47,200 bases of DNA, from positions 1 to 47,200 of the forward strand of contig JAFXBK010000021.1 in assembly GCA_017521825.1 (NCBI GenBank). The letters run 5' to 3'. Under the pieces are notes generated by a model that was given only the letters and a program-made list of their open reading frames with translations, was not told where the DNA came from and did not search any database. The DNA comes from Oscillospiraceae bacterium. GTDB lineage: Bacteria; Bacillota; Clostridia; Oscillospirales; Ruminococcaceae. A program made the position numbers and the translations under genes. Positions 40,404-47,200 of the stretch are shown piece after piece; the stretch's first letter is position 1; every line of letters begins with the position of its first letter.

Positions 40404-42341
40404 TTATTTGCAGACTTTGTTGTCAACTTCCTCGTGGAGTTTTGCGATGAATTCATCAAGAGCAACTGCGCCAAGGTCGCCTTCTTTTCTGGAACGGACG
40501 GCAACTTTGTCTTCTTCCATTTCCTTTGCGCCGACTACGAGCATATAGGGAACTTTTTCAAGCTGTGCTTCACGGATTTTGAAGCCGATTTTTTCATAAC
40601 GGGAATCAACTTCCGGTCTGAAGCCGCAGCGGAGAAGTTTTTTCTTGATTTCTTCCGCATATTCGTTCTGGTCCTCGGTGATGGGGAGAATGCGAACCTG
40701 TTCCGGAGAAAGCCAGGTGGGAAGTGCGCCGCCGTATTTTTCAATAAGGAGAGCAATGGTTCTTTCATAGCATCCGAGAGAGGTTCTGTGGATGATGTAA
40801 GGATAAACCGCCTGGTTGTTCTGGTCGATATAGGTCATTCCGAAACGCTGTGCAAGCATCATATCGATCTGGATGGTAACAAGGGTATCTTCCTTGCCGT
40901 AAACGTTTTTGCCCTGGATATCGAGTTTCGGGCCATAGAAAGCTGCTTCGCCGGCTGCTTCGGTATAATCAAGACCGATGTTGTCGAGGATCTTTCTCAT
41001 TGCGCCTTCGGCTTCTTCCCACATTTCGGGAGTGCCTTCATATTTATCCTTGTTTTCCGGATCCCATTTGGAGAAGCGGAAGGTAAGATCTTCATAAAGG
41101 CCGATATCGGTCATAACTTCCTTAACAAGTTTAAGGCAGTTTCTGAATTCTTCCTCAAGCTGGTCAGGGCGGATGATAAGGTGGCCTTCGGAAATGGTGA
41201 ACTGGCGAACACGGATAAGTCCGTGCATTTCGCCGGAAGCCTCGTTGCGGAAAAGGGTAGAGGTTTCGCCGTAACGGAAAGGAAGTTCACGGTAGGAATG
41301 TTTGTCGTTAAGGTAAACCTGATACTGGAAGGGGCAGGTCATGGGACGAAGAGCGAAAACTTCTTTATCTTTTTCTTCATCGCCGAGGACGAACATTCCG
41401 TCTTTATAGTGATCCCAGTGTCCGGAAACTTTGTAAAGATCGGATTTTGCCATAAGGGGAGTTCTGGTCATAACGTAACCGTATTCATATTCTTCCTTAT
41501 CCTGAACGTAGCGGTTGAGGATCTGGAAAAGTTTTGCGCCTTTGGGCATAAGAAGCGGAAGACCCTGGCCGACGTAATCGCTGTTGCAGAAATATTTGAG
41601 CTGGCGGCCAAGAATGTTGTGGTCGCGGCGTTTTGCGTCTTCAACGGCTTCAAGATAAGCTTCAAGCTCTGCTTTTTTCGGGAAGGAAATTCCGTAGATT
41701 CGGGAGAGCATTTTGTTCTTTTCGCTTCCGCGCCAGTAAGCACCGGTGGTGGAAGTGAGTTTGAATGCTTTGATGGGAGCAATGTTCATAAGGTGAGGTC
41801 CGGCGCAAAGCTCGGTGAAGTCGCCCTGTTTATAGAAGGAAAGAGCTTCGCCTTTGCCTGCGTGCTCGTCAATAAGCTCGAGTTTGTAGGGCTGGTCTTT
41901 CATGACTTCTTTCGCTTCATCAACGCTCATGGTGAATTTGTTGAGTTCAAGACCGGTTTTGATGATCTTTGCCATTTCGTCCTCGATTTTTTTGAGGTCG
42001 TCAACGGTAAAGGGTTTTTCAACGTCGAAGTCATAATAAAATCCGTTATCAATGGCAGGGCCGATGGAGAATTTTGCATCCGGGAAAAGATGAAGAACGG
42101 CCTGGGCCATAACATGGGAAGTGGTGTGCCAGAAAGCTTTTTTGCCGAAGGGATCGTCGAAGGTGAGGATTTCTACTTCGCAGTCTTCTTCGATGGGGGT
42201 GCGAAGGTCAACACCTTCGCCGTTGATTTTTGCCGCGCATGCAACTCTTGCAAGTCCGGCGCTGATGCTCTGGGCAATCTGATAGGGGGTGACGCCGTTT
42301 TCGTATTCTTTAACGTCGCCACGAAGGGATACTTTAACCAT
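40404..42341 (-). CDS. thrS: Threonine--tRNA ligase
   Basis: The 645-residue class II synthetase has the N-terminal TGS domain (VKVSLRGDVKEYENGVTPYQIAQ), the editing domain (FWHTTSHVMAQAVLHLFPDAKFSIGPAIDNGFYYDF and ELCAGPH), the catalytic core (RPMTCPFQYQVYLN, RYGETSTLFRNEASGEMHGLIRVRQFTISEGHLI with motif 2) and a C-terminal anticodon domain (LPTWLSPEQVRILPITEDQNEYA). The ATG at 42341 follows AGGAGGTAAATTT; a longer frame runs through the T-box terminator and is rejected. It is regulated by the upstream T-box. Confidence 0.97.
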   Translation of the reverse strand: MVKVSLRGDVKEYENGVTPYQIAQSISAGLARVACAAKINGEGVDLRTPIEEDCEVEILTFDDPFGKKAFWHTTSHVMAQAVLHLFPDAKFSIGPAIDNGFYYDFDVEKPFTVDDLKKIEDEMAKIIKTGLELNKFTMSVDEAKEVMKDQPYKLELIDEHAGKGEALSFYKQGDFTELCAGPHLMNIAPIKAFKLTSTTGAYWRGSEKNKMLSRIYGISFPKKAELEAYLEAVEDAKRRDHNILGRQLKYFCNSDYVGQGLPLLMPKGAKLFQILNRYVQDKEEYEYGYVMTRTPLMAKSDLYKVSGHWDHYKDGMFVLGDEEKDKEVFALRPMTCPFQYQVYLNDKHSYRELPFRYGETSTLFRNEASGEMHGLIRVRQFTISEGHLIIRPDQLEEEFRNCLKLVKEVMTDIGLYEDLTFRFSKWDPENKDKYEGTPEMWEEAEGAMRKILDNIGLDYTEAAGEAAFYGPKLDIQGKNVYGKEDTLVTIQIDMMLAQRFGMTYIDQNNQAVYPYIIHRTSLGCYERTIALLIEKYGGALPTWLSPEQVRILPITEDQNEYAEEIKKKLLRCGFRPEVDSRYEKIGFKIREAQLEKVPYMLVVGAKEMEEDKVAVRSRKEGDLGAVALDEFIAKLHEEVDNKVCK

Positions 42342-42374
42342 AAATTTACCTCCTGTTTTTTTGCGGGACGAAAC

Positions 42375-42634
42375 AAAAAAAGCTTCGCCCCAAAAATTAA
42401 GGGGCGAAGCTTTTGTGCTCCACGGTTCCACCCTTGTTTACGGAAAATCTTTTCCGCGCTCAAAAGTTCCGCCTTAACGCGGCGGTAAACGGTGTGTTCG
42501 CAAAAAAATCGCTTGCACACGCTCCGGGGCTGGTCTTTCGCAATTTTCAACGGGCGGGCTTCCAGAATCTTGCCGTCCTCTCTGGGAAGAAAAAATCGCT
42601 TCGGTTTCCCCATCAACGCATTTTAAAAATATCA
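42375..42634 (-). ncRNA. T-box riboswitch, threonine-specific, upstream of thrS
   Basis: On the minus strand the leader has a Stem I region (CCCAGAGAGGACGG), a specifier-loop segment GAAAGACCAGCC with ACC (Thr) at 42532-42534, the canonical T-box AGGGTGGAACCGTG (42421-42434), and a terminator AGCTTCGCCCC/GGGGCGAAGCT with T-run (42381-42415). The TGGA of the T-box would pair with a UCCA tRNA end, as in many tRNA-Thr. Uncharged tRNA-Thr would favour readthrough into thrS. The gap between thrS and rny is filled by this element, its promoter and the rny promoter. Confidence 0.92.
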
Positions 42635-42639
42635 AATAA

Positions 42640-42668
42640 ATATTAGCACCGCAACAAACATTTGTCAA
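42640..42668 (-). promoter_or_regulatory. Promoter of the thrS T-box leader
   Basis: On the minus strand TTGACA (42663-42668) and TAATAT (42640-42645) are 17 bp apart. Confidence 0.75.
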
Positions 42669-42736
42669 CGGTTGAAGGACAAATTTTTAAATAATTACTG
42701 TTAAGTATTATACTTATAAATATATAATTTGACATA

Positions 42737-42790
42737 AAAATGAATAATTCGGCCAAATTTGCATAAAAACTTATATTAATTATTCATTTT
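42737..42790. repeat. 13-bp inverted repeat upstream of rny
   Basis: AAAATGAATAATT (42737-42749) is exactly repeated in inverse as AATTATTCATTTT (42778-42790) with 28 bases between. It ends 14 bases before the rny -35, so it could be an operator or simply AT-rich sequence. Confidence 0.5.
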
Positions 42791-42803
42791 GGTGTAATAT
42801 TTC

Positions 42804-42832
42804 TTGACACTTACTTTAAATAGGTTTATTAT
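42804..42832 (+). promoter_or_regulatory. Promoter of rny
   Basis: TTGACA (42804-42809) and TATTAT (42827-42832) are 17 bp apart. This places the transcript start after any upstream in-frame TTG. Confidence 0.75.
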
Positions 42833-42917
42833 ATTATTAACATGTGTAAGTCTGTTTGTTTTTCTAAGGCAGACCTCTGGCATTTTAATATATACAGAAA
42901 GGAATACTTTAAGCACC

Positions 42918-44528
42918 ATGGAAATCATGACCTTTATCAAAAGCATGAATATCTTTGCTGATTTAACTTCCAGCGATATTCTTGTTTGCGTGATCGTTGG
43001 TATCATTGCTTTGGTCGTTGGTTTGATAATCGCTTTCCCGGTGGGTGTTGCATATAGACGCAGAGTTGCGGAAGCCGAACTTGGTTCCGCCGAAGAAGAA
43101 GCAAGACGCATTGTAAACGAATCAATCAAAACTGCTGAAAGCCGCAAAAAAGAAGCTCTTATTGAAGCAAAGGATGAGATCCACCGCCTCAGATCCGAAG
43201 CGGATAAGGAAATCAAAGACCGCCGCGCAGAAGTTCAGCGCAGCGAGCACAGACTCCAGCAAAAAGAAGAATCCCTTGAGAAAAAAGCAGACAACCTCGA
43301 TAAAAAAGAGGAAGCCATGCAGGAAAAAATTCAGGCCGCTGATGCAAGACTTGCGGAAGCGGAACAGATTAAAAAAAGCCAGTTTGAAATGCTCGAGCGC
43401 ATTTCCGGTTATTCCGAAGAACAGGCAAAAATCCAGCTTCTTGAAGAAGTTGAAGCAAAACTTTCCCACGAAAAAGCTCTTCGCATAATGCAGTTTGAGC
43501 AGCAGCTTAAAGACGAAGCCGAAGAAAAAGCACGCGAAATCATCGGAACCGCAGTTTCCCGCTGTGCACCGGATTACGTTGCAGAAGCAACCGTTTCCGT
43601 TGTTCCGCTTCCCAGCGACGAGATGAAAGGCCGCATTATCGGCCGCGAAGGACGCAATATCCGCGCCCTCGAAACCCTTACCGGTGTTGACCTCATCATC
43701 GACGATACCCCCGAAGCAATCACCCTTTCTTCCTTCGATCCGGTTCGCCGCGAAATTGCAAGACTTTCCCTTGAAAAACTTATCCAGGATGGTCGTATCC
43801 ACCCGGCAAGAATTGAAGAAACCGTTGATAAAGCACGCAAGGAAGTTGATGCCAAAATCAAACAGGACGGCGAACACGCTGTGCTCGAATGCGGCGTTCG
43901 CGGCGTTGCTCCGGAACTTGTCCGACTTCTCGGCCGCATGAGATACCGCACCAGCTATGGCCAGAACGTTCTCATGCATTCCATCGAGGTTGCTCAGATC
44001 GCCGGACTTCTTGCTAACGAAATGGGCGGCGTTGACCCCAACATGGCAAGAAGAGCAGGTCTTCTCCACGATATCGGTAAAGCTCTTACCCACGAAATCG
44101 AAGGAAGCCACGTTACTATCGGCGTTGACGTTGCTAAAAAGTATAAAGAGCCGGAAGCTGTTATCCACGCTATCGAAGCTCACCACGGCGACGTTGAACC
44201 CAGAACCACCATTGCATGGCTTGTTCAGGCAGCGGACGCAATTTCTGCCGCAAGACCCGGCGCAAGACGCGAAAACCTTGAAAACTATATCAAACGTCTT
44301 GAAAAACTTGAAGAAATCGCCAATTCCTTCGAAGGCGTTGACAACTGCTTCGCAATCCAGGCCGGACGCGAAGTTAGAATCGTTGTTAAACCCGAAGTTA
44401 TCGACGATGAAAAAATGGTGCTTCTTGCTCACGATATCGCCGAAAAAATTGAAGGCGAGCTCGAATATCCCGGCCAGATCAAAGTTCATCTTGTCCGCGA
44501 AAGCAGAGCAGTTGATTACGCAAAATAA
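42918..44528 (+). CDS. rny: Ribonuclease Y
   Basis: The 536-residue endoribonuclease starts RNA decay in many Bacillota and sits on the membrane. It has an N-terminal helix ([27 protein letters not shown], about residues 20-46), a long coiled coil (50-210), a KH domain ([33 protein letters not shown]), and an HD domain ([22 protein letters not shown], then [11 protein letters not shown]) with the catalytic His-Asp. The ATG at 42918 is chosen because any start before about 42840 would precede the transcript; AAAGGAA is 13 bases upstream, a rather long spacing, so the ATG at 42927 is possible. The usual neighbour ymdB is elsewhere in the window. Confidence 0.94.
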   Translation: MEIMTFIKSMNIFADLTSSDILVCVIVGIIALVVGLIIAFPVGVAYRRRVAEAELGSAEEEARRIVNESIKTAESRKKEALIEAKDEIHRLRSEADKEIKDRRAEVQRSEHRLQQKEESLEKKADNLDKKEEAMQEKIQAADARLAEAEQIKKSQFEMLERISGYSEEQAKIQLLEEVEAKLSHEKALRIMQFEQQLKDEAEEKAREIIGTAVSRCAPDYVAEATVSVVPLPSDEMKGRIIGREGRNIRALETLTGVDLIIDDTPEAITLSSFDPVRREIARLSLEKLIQDGRIHPARIEETVDKARKEVDAKIKQDGEHAVLECGVRGVAPELVRLLGRMRYRTSYGQNVLMHSIEVAQIAGLLANEMGGVDPNMARRAGLLHDIGKALTHEIEGSHVTIGVDVAKKYKEPEAVIHAIEAHHGDVEPRTTIAWLVQAADAISAARPGARRENLENYIKRLEKLEEIANSFEGVDNCFAIQAGREVRIVVKPEVIDDEKMVLLAHDIAEKIEGELEYPGQIKVHLVRESRAVDYAK

Positions 44529-44543
44529 TCCTTATACAATATT

Positions 44544-44576
44544 AAAAGAGTGTCCGAAAGGGCACTCTTTTTTTGT
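44544..44576 (+). terminator. Terminator of rny
   Basis: AAAGAGTG pairs with CACTCTTT around a short GC stem (TCC/GGG), followed by a T-run. Confidence 0.82.
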
Positions 44577-44581
44577 AGCAG

Positions 44582-44661
44582 CTATTTTGAAAATTTTCTA
44601 AATAGTTATTGACAGAAAATTTTTAATATGATATATTCTATTTAGAGAATTTTCTAAATAG
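44582..44661 (+). promoter_or_regulatory. Promoter bracketed by two 24-bp palindromic operators
   Basis: TTGACA (44609-44614) and TATATT (44632-44637) are 17 bp apart. Operator O1 (44582-44605) ends three bases before the -35; O2 (44638-44661) begins right after the -10 and runs into the ribosome site. Both are 24-bp palindromes with one mismatched pair and share the half-site CTATTTAGAAAA. Their centres are 56 bp apart. The ArsR/SdpR-like regulator encoded as the fourth gene of the operon is the obvious candidate ligand. Confidence 0.82.
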
Positions 44662-44672
44662 GAGGTGCAGAT

Positions 44673-45599
44673 ATGACGGAAGAAAAAATTATAGTCGGAG
44701 CGGGAACGGAATTTCCGCTTAACGGAATTTTGACAATTCCGGAAAACCTTGAAAAAACTGTTCCGGCGGTGGTTTTTGTTCATGGTTCCGGTTCAAGCAA
44801 CATGGACGAAAAGGTTATGAAGCTTACTCCCTTTAAAGACCTTGCAAAAGGGCTTGGAGAGCACGGAATAGCTTCGGTCCGCTACGATAAGAGAAGTTTT
44901 GCCCACGGCAGAAAAATGATTAAAAAAGGCAATTTGACCGTCCGTGAAGAGGTTATCGAAGATGCGGTGCTCGCTTCCGAAATGCTGAAAAACGACCCGC
45001 GAATCGATCCTGAAAAGGTTTTTATAATCGGCCACAGCATGGGCGCAATGCTTGCTCCGAGAATTGATGCGGAAGGCGGAAATTTCAAAGGCCTTATTCT
45101 CATGGCGGGAACTCTCGATACCCTCGAAGGGGTTCTTTTCCGTCAGCTTGAGGAAATGAAAAACGGAAAAAGCAAAATTATGGCTTGGATTGCTTCCGCC
45201 CAGGATAAAAAATTTCGTAAATCCTTCGAAAATCTTTACGAGCTTTCCGATGAGGAAGCAAAAAAGATTCCTTATGCCGGCGGTGTAAACCTTTATTATT
45301 TTAAGGAAATGGGTTTGCACCGGGCGAAAGATTATCTTGAAAAAACGGAAAAACCTGTGCTCATAATGCAGGGCAGCCGGGATTTGCAGGTAAACGTTGA
45401 AAGAGATTTTGGCGGGTACAAAAAACTTTTCGGCGAGCGGGATAACTTCAGTTTCCGGCTTTATGAAGGGCTTAACCATTGTTTTGTTCCGGCGCTTTAT
45501 GACGATATTTCCAAGGCAACGAAGGAATTTTCGAAAGAGCGCCATATCGGCGAAAACGTAATTTCAGATATTGCCGGCTGGATTCTTAAAAACTGCTGA
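44673..45599 (+). CDS. Alpha/beta hydrolase
   Basis: The 308-residue product has the alpha/beta-hydrolase layout: oxyanion segment HGSG (37-40), nucleophile elbow GHSMG (Ser122), acid in GSRD (Asp237) and catalytic His269 in LNHCF. No signal peptide is seen, so it is cytoplasmic. Family members are esterases or peptidase-like; the substrate is unknown. The ribosome site GGAGGTG lies next to operator O2. It is the first gene of an operon of five with a small membrane protein, YbjQ, SdpR-like and SdpI-like genes. That context suggests handling of a toxic or signalling compound, though this is inference. Confidence 0.85.
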   Translation: MTEEKIIVGAGTEFPLNGILTIPENLEKTVPAVVFVHGSGSSNMDEKVMKLTPFKDLAKGLGEHGIASVRYDKRSFAHGRKMIKKGNLTVREEVIEDAVLASEMLKNDPRIDPEKVFIIGHSMGAMLAPRIDAEGGNFKGLILMAGTLDTLEGVLFRQLEEMKNGKSKIMAWIASAQDKKFRKSFENLYELSDEEAKKIPYAGGVNLYYFKEMGLHRAKDYLEKTEKPVLIMQGSRDLQVNVERDFGGYKKLFGERDNFSFRLYEGLNHCFVPALYDDISKATKEFSKERHIGENVISDIAGWILKNC

Positions 45600-45616
45600 G
45601 CGGCGGGGGACAAAAA

Positions 45617-45832
45617 ATGAAAAAATATCTTGCGCCGTTTCTTGTGGCGGTTTTGATGATAATTTATTTTACAGTTTATTTCGGCATTCTGATAATGCTG
45701 ATCGAAAACCCTGTTTTCAAGGTTTTGCTTGGAATAATTCCCGCAATTTTCAGCGGAATTATGATATATGTACTTATTGAAAGAATTAAAGAAATAAGGA
45801 GCGGAGAAGAAGATGATCTTAGTAAATACTGA
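45617..45832 (+). CDS. Small two-helix membrane protein
   Basis: The 71-residue product has two hydrophobic helices (about residues 5-29 and 34-54) and a charged tail (ERIKEIRSGEEDDLSKY). No family is recognised. It starts 17 bases after the hydrolase and its last 20 bases overlap the YbjQ gene, whose ribosome site lies inside it. The GGGGGA ribosome site is weak. The position within the operon supports it as a real gene. Confidence 0.7.
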   Translation: MKKYLAPFLVAVLMIIYFTVYFGILIMLIENPVFKVLLGIIPAIFSGIMIYVLIERIKEIRSGEEDDLSKY

Positions 45833-46124
45833 TTACATCACCGGAAAAGAATTTGAAATGCTCGGACTTGTTTGCGGAAGCACCATCCAGACCAAAAACA
45901 TCGGAAGAGATATTACCCAAAGCTTCAAAACCCTTGTTGGCGGCGAACTTAAGTCTTATAACGACATGATGAACAAAGCGCGCGCCCTTGCAACAAAGCG
46001 CATGGTCGAAGAAGCGGAAGCAAAAGGCGCGGACGCGGTTATCAATATCCGCTATTCTTCTTCCGCAATTATGCAGGGTGCGGCAGAAGTTGTTGCATAC
46101 GGAACCGCAGTGAAATTTATCTGA
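45813..46124 (+). CDS. YbjQ-family protein (PF01906)
   Basis: The 103-residue product matches YbjQ/UPF0145: MILVNTDYITGKEFEMLGLVCGSTIQTKNIGRDI, then EAKGADAVINIRYSSSAIMQGAAEVVAYGTAV. The family is often called heavy-metal-binding by similarity, but its function is not established and no clear metal site is visible here. The start is set by AAGGAGCGGAGAAGAAG directly upstream. It overlaps the small membrane protein gene in another frame. Confidence 0.88.
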   Translation: MILVNTDYITGKEFEMLGLVCGSTIQTKNIGRDITQSFKTLVGGELKSYNDMMNKARALATKRMVEEAEAKGADAVINIRYSSSAIMQGAAEVVAYGTAVKFI

Positions 46125-46135
46125 GGTGAACCGAA

Positions 46136-46417
46136 ATGGGTTTTGCCGAAACTTTCAAAGCTCTTTCCGACCCGGCAAGAAGAGAAATTTTAATAATGCT
46201 TAAAAACGGAAAAATGTCCGCGGGGGATATTGCTTCCCATTTTGATATGACCGGCGCGACGGTTTCCTACCATCTTTCGGTTCTTAAAAAGGCGGACCTT
46301 GTTTATGAAACAAAGCAGAAAAACTTTGTTTTTTACGAACTCAACACCTCTGTTTTTGAGGAAATTATGCTCTGGTTTGCCCAGTTCAAAGGAGGAAACG
46401 GCGATGAAAATCAATAA
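46136..46417 (+). CDS. ArsR/SmtB-family regulator, SdpR-like
   Basis: The 93-residue product is a compact winged helix of the autorepressor SdpR type: FAETFKALSDPARREILIMLKNGKMSAGDIASHFDMTGATVSYHLSVLKKADLV. It lacks the Cys/His metal ligands of ArsR/CadC sensors. In Bacillus SdpR and SdpI form a pair in which the membrane protein SdpI takes the repressor to the membrane when the SdpC toxin is present. Here the SdpI-like gene overlaps by 14 bases. It probably binds the two palindromes at 44582 and 44638. Confidence 0.87.
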   Translation: MGFAETFKALSDPARREILIMLKNGKMSAGDIASHFDMTGATVSYHLSVLKKADLVYETKQKNFVFYELNTSVFEEIMLWFAQFKGGNGDENQ

Positions 46418-47030
46418 AAAACTTCTTGTTATAACAACAATAATAATTCTTTTGCCGATTGTAATCGGCCTTTTGTTCTGGGAACAGCTTCCGGAAACTA
46501 TGGCGACCCATTGGGGAACGGATAATGAACCCAACGGTTTCAACAGCAAGGCTATGACGGTTTTCGGAATTCCGGGAATTATGGCGGCGCTTCATGTTTT
46601 CTGCCTTATCGTAACCTATGCTGACCCGAAAAAAAGCAACATCGGCGCCAAAGCAATGGGAATTGTTTATTGGATTCTTCCGGCGGTTTCCGTTGCGGTG
46701 ATGAGCGCAACCTATGCCTATGCCCTTGGAATGGAAGTGAACATAGGAATGATTTGCTGTATTCTTATGGGAATCATCTTTATCGCCCTCGGTAACTATC
46801 TTCCGAAGGCAAAACTTAATTATACCTTCGGATATAAGATTCCCTGGACCCTTAACAGCGAGGAAAACTGGAACAAAACCCACCGCCTTGCAGGCTGGCT
46901 TATGGTAATCTGCGGTTTTGTGCTTATATTAAATGCGTTCATTCTTTCAGAATGGGTATTTGGGTTTTGCATTGTTGCCGCAATTGCTCCAATAATCTAT
47001 TCCTACGTTCTTTATAAAAAAGGAATTTGA
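46404..47030 (+). CDS. SdpI-family membrane protein (DUF1648 + SdpI)
   Basis: The 208-residue product has an N-terminal DUF1648-like part (LPETMATHWGTDNEPNGFNSKAMTVFGIPGIMA, residues 28-60), six hydrophobic helices, and the SdpI signature GNYLPKAKLNYTFGYKIPWTLNSEENWNKTHRLAGW. The length equals Bacillus SdpI, an immunity and signal-receptor protein against the SdpC toxin. The ATG at 46404 has GGAGG nine bases upstream within the regulator gene. No SdpC-like toxin gene is in the operon; here a hydrolase takes that place. Confidence 0.9.
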   Translation: MKINKKLLVITTIIILLPIVIGLLFWEQLPETMATHWGTDNEPNGFNSKAMTVFGIPGIMAALHVFCLIVTYADPKKSNIGAKAMGIVYWILPAVSVAVMSATYAYALGMEVNIGMICCILMGIIFIALGNYLPKAKLNYTFGYKIPWTLNSEENWNKTHRLAGWLMVICGFVLILNAFILSEWVFGFCIVAAIAPIIYSYVLYKKGI

Positions 47031-47034
47031 AAAA

Positions 47035-47068
47035 AAGAAAAACGCCGGCAAAGCCGGCGTTTTTTTAT
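47035..47068 (+). terminator. Terminator of the SdpRI operon
   Basis: AACGCCGGC pairs with GCCGGCGTT around AAA, followed by a T-run. Confidence 0.87.
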
Positions 47069-47081
47069 TATGCTATTAGCA

Positions 47082-47134
47082 TGTACCCGAAACGCTTTAC
47101 CGTTTCGGGTACAACAAACCACCCGCTATGCGGG
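47082..47134. repeat. Two adjacent hairpins, possible end of an IS200/IS605-type element
   Basis: TGTACCCGAAACG and CGTTTCGGGTACA form a 13-bp hairpin (47083-47114), then CACCCGC and GCGGGTG a second one (47120-47136 approximately). A TGATATAAT extended -10 lies at 47173-47181, after which the window ends. Hairpins of this kind flank IS200/IS605 transposases, but no transposase is visible, so the call is tentative. Confidence 0.35.
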
Positions 47135-47200
47135 TGAGTTTCCAAACTTACAGAAAAAAGACATCAGCTTTCTGATATAATGACAGGTGTTCAAGCCGTC

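Noticed and set aside
42804-42917. 38-residue N-terminal extension of RNase Y
   Set aside because: The extension would begin inside the promoter -35, and the -10 at 42827 places the transcript start after it.

Overview
The window looks like chromosomal DNA of a Clostridia-type member of the Bacillota. The evidence is a spoIIE gene, two T-box riboswitches, a homodimeric-type glycyl-tRNA synthetase, the block yicC-remA-gmk-rpoZ-coaBC, FakA, RNase Y, YmdB, strong Shine-Dalgarno sites and many UUG/GUG starts. The DNA is moderately AT-rich with a strong preference for CTT, GAA and AAA codons. Several hairpin-type dispersed repeats suggest a host-associated (gut) clostridium, but that is inference and no genus can be named from sequence alone.

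Layout. 1-390: tail of a small nucleotide-kinase-like gene with codon use unlike the rest. 453-1879 (-): lipid kinase plus deoxyinosine glycosylase. 2057-4770 (+): glyA, rarA and a 47-residue membrane protein. 4855-5169 (-): thioredoxin. 5328-5401: tRNA-Gln(CTG), followed by a 192-bp tandem array that repeats the tRNA 3' end and its UUCG terminator. 6037-10371 (+): a 1444-residue sortase-anchored surface protein with VWA, CnaB and six pilin isopeptide domains. 10511-13080: ribokinase and convergent FakA. 13259-16620 (-): trpS, ymdB and an orphan oligopeptide-binding lipoprotein. 16815-18871 (+): sigma/anti-sigma pair, then a membrane protein whose ribosome site lies in a 19-bp hairpin. 18968-21277: spoIIE. 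21306-23952: methionine T-box and metNIQ. 23957-24459: repeat mosaic.

24460-28222 (-): methyltransferase, acetyltransferase, XRE membrane regulator, glyQS-type glyS. 28498-31653 (+): yicC, remA, gmk, rpoZ, coaBC. 31690-33245: divergent MerR/TipAS regulator and HD hydrolase. 33278-34402 (-): PadR, DUF2812 protein and a glycine-rich membrane protein behind a multi-site operator. 34537-34827: inverted copy of the repeat at 24124-24413. 34942-37323 (-): glgP with a LacI/CcpA-type operator. 37761-40200 (-): a second sigma factor with a four-repeat DUF4367 partner. 40404-42668 (-): thrS with a threonine T-box. 42918-44528 (+): RNase Y. 44673-47030 (+): hydrolase, small membrane protein, YbjQ, SdpR-like and SdpI-like operon between twin 24-bp operators. 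The right edge holds two hairpins that may be the end of an IS200/IS605-type element.

Most genes are housekeeping. The most interesting accessory parts are the SdpRI operon at the right end, the autoregulated PadR-DUF2812 cassette, the two sigma/anti-sigma modules, the large surface protein, the tRNA-tail tandem array and the hairpin-masked ribosome site at 18203-18246. Domain names are from recognition by eye; no database search was run.
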